A stretch of 64,000 nucleotides of DNA, taken from NCBI GenBank assembly GCA_023935145.1, contig CM043705.1, forward strand, positions 59,688,584-59,752,583, in the 5' to 3' direction. Both the position numbers and the translations under genes were made by a program. The notes beneath the pieces are model-generated. The model was not told where the DNA came from and did not search any database. It saw only the letters and a list, made by a program, of their open reading frames with translations. Shown one piece after another: positions 62,914 to 64,000 of this stretch (positions are counted from its first letter, which is position 1; every line of letters starts with the position of its first letter). The stretch is from Bretschneidera sinensis (lineage: Eukaryota > Streptophyta > Magnoliopsida > Brassicales > Akaniaceae).

Positions 62914-64000
62914 ATTATTTTCAAATCAAAGTTTTCCACAAGAAAGCATAACGTGAAACACACTTGTAATTCCTATCTTGTTCCTTAATGAATAACTAAT
63001 CAAAATCTAACTAAATTATATAAAATCTTATTCTGGCCTACATGTACAAGTTAGTGGCTAAATAAAGTACCAAAAATAAGAAAAAAAATTAATAGATGGG
63101 AGAGGCTATTTCTGCAGCAGAAATTGCTTCTTCCACAAAATTATTTTGTTCTTTTTAGTGACGTATGTGTCATTAAAATAAAAAAAAATAATTTGAAAGC
63201 AGCTATGTCCTGTCAGCGAACCATATAGGAATTTGTGTTGCAAAATCACGATTGTTGGTTCTTCCATTCAGCAAGAATTACTAGGTTAACACAATGGAGA
63301 GAAAGAAAGACCTGAAGAAGCAAGGTTTTCTTTTTCCTCACACTGACCGGGATTTATTTGTAGTTTTTGAAATTAAGCCAGTCTTCAACACAATTTACTA
63401 TTCTATATGAACAAGTGATCTTCCTAATAAAAAGTACTGTATGTTGATAAGACAGTACTACTCTTCACGCAGTTAAATACATTAAATCGATATCTTCTTT
63501 TCTTCACAGAATTACAATTCGAATTTACTTATACAATTGCAAATCTTTTACAAATTAAACAATCAATTTATTTTACATTGAACTCTTGTTTTTCTGGCCT
63601 GCTCCTCCTAGAGGTTGCACTGAATCCTGCCATATGTATGTGAGCTAAGATGGCGGTAGTGGTTCAAACCCGCTTCGTTGTCATCCCTAATGAATATTTG
63701 ACGCTGTGATTTCTGCAATTTTTAAAAGATTTTCCCTTATCTTATTAAAATATTCGTTTAATTCCACCCGAAAAAATATTTAATTCTATGTAGAAAAAGA
63801 ATTCATCTAAACAATTTAGTACTCTATCTAAAAGTTGTAATTATTTTTTTAGATATAAATATTACTCCATATAATTGACAGTAATGTAATTAATATATAT
63901 ATATCATGACAACATTCACGTAGGCAATGATGAGATGCTGAACATTTCATTTACCTTACGCATATTGTAATTATTTGATTAAATGTGAAAAACATTAAAT
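62914..64000. other. Spacer after T13, cut by window end
   Basis: Follows the T11-T12 spacer, so another copia fragment and gene are expected beyond the window; by the same spacing a start codon would fall about 3.69 kb after the T13 stop. Near 63879-63905 the sequence switches to the variant GACAGTAATG with a longer AT run, typical of the T10-T11 spacer, and then back. No gene. Confidence 0.8.

Larger units (their letters stand above)
1..64000 (+). repeat. Tandem array of TBL gene units (13 copies, incomplete at both ends)
   Basis: Thirteen direct copies of one gene plus spacer occupy the whole window, all on the plus strand. Start-to-start distances are 4553, 4606, 4605, 4607, 4607, 4604, 4592, 3562, 6180, 4602, 6182 and 4601 bp. 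The short step (T8 to T9) comes from a spacer deletion. The two long steps (T9 to T10, T11 to T12) come from retrotransposon DNA in the spacer. Base 1 corresponds to spacer about 570 bp after the stop codon of a gene like T9, and base 64000 lies in spacer downstream of T13, so further copies are expected on both sides. Spacers and introns are as conserved as exons, which indicates recent duplication and exchange rather than selection on coding sequence alone. Confidence 0.97.

Noticed and set aside
1..64000. CRISPR array or bacterial defence system suggested by the regular repeats
   Set aside because: Repeat units are 4.6 kb genes with spliceosomal introns in plant DNA; no short repeats with spacers are present.

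Overview
This window is plant nuclear DNA, almost certainly from a flowering plant. The genes have AT-rich GT-AG introns. They encode a plant-type TRICHOME BIREFRINGENCE-LIKE (TBL; PMR5N plus PC-esterase/DUF231) protein, and the interspersed DNA is Ty1/copia retrotransposon debris with a tRNA-iMet-type primer binding site. I cannot name the species from sequence alone.

The whole window is the interior of one head-to-tail array. It holds 13 plus-strand copies of the same five-exon TBL gene, here called T1 to T13, with start codons at 3117, 7670, 12276, 16881, 21488, 26095, 30699, 35291, 38853, 45033, 49635, 55817 and 60418. The usual unit is about 4.6 kb: gene about 2.5 kb, spacer about 2.1 kb. 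The window begins in the 3' flank of an earlier copy and ends in the flank of T13, so the array continues on both sides. Larger repeats are superimposed: exact 4607-bp spacing for T4-T5-T6, about 4592 bp for T7-T8, and a 10.78-kb two-gene unit (T10+T11, T12+T13).

Most copies look damaged, each in a traceable way. Only T2 keeps an uninterrupted 407-residue frame, all splice sites, the GDS motif and the DxxH motif. T1 and T3-T6 have Gly to Arg in the GDS motif. T4 and T5 lost the intron-3 donor. T6 and T7 share a nonsense codon. T7 and T8 share an 11-bp deletion. T8 has a deletion that fuses its last exon to spacer DNA. T9 and T12 carry 1-nt frameshifts. T8, T9, T11 and T13 lost the intron-4 acceptor but have an AG six bases downstream that keeps frame. 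T10 is open but has substitutions at conserved Cys/Trp positions.

Upstream of T1, T10 and T12 the native proximal promoter is gone. In its place is a truncated minus-strand copia element (5' LTR, PBS, partial gag), itself split by an 827-bp solo LTR with a TTAAT target duplication. T9 carries a 314-bp solo LTR of the same outer element at the same site, with an intact TTGAT duplication. This gives a relative order: outer insertion, nested insertion, promoter-removing deletion, array duplication. I see no RNA genes, CRISPR arrays or bacterial-type operons. The window is a birth-and-death gene array with repeated exchange between copies.
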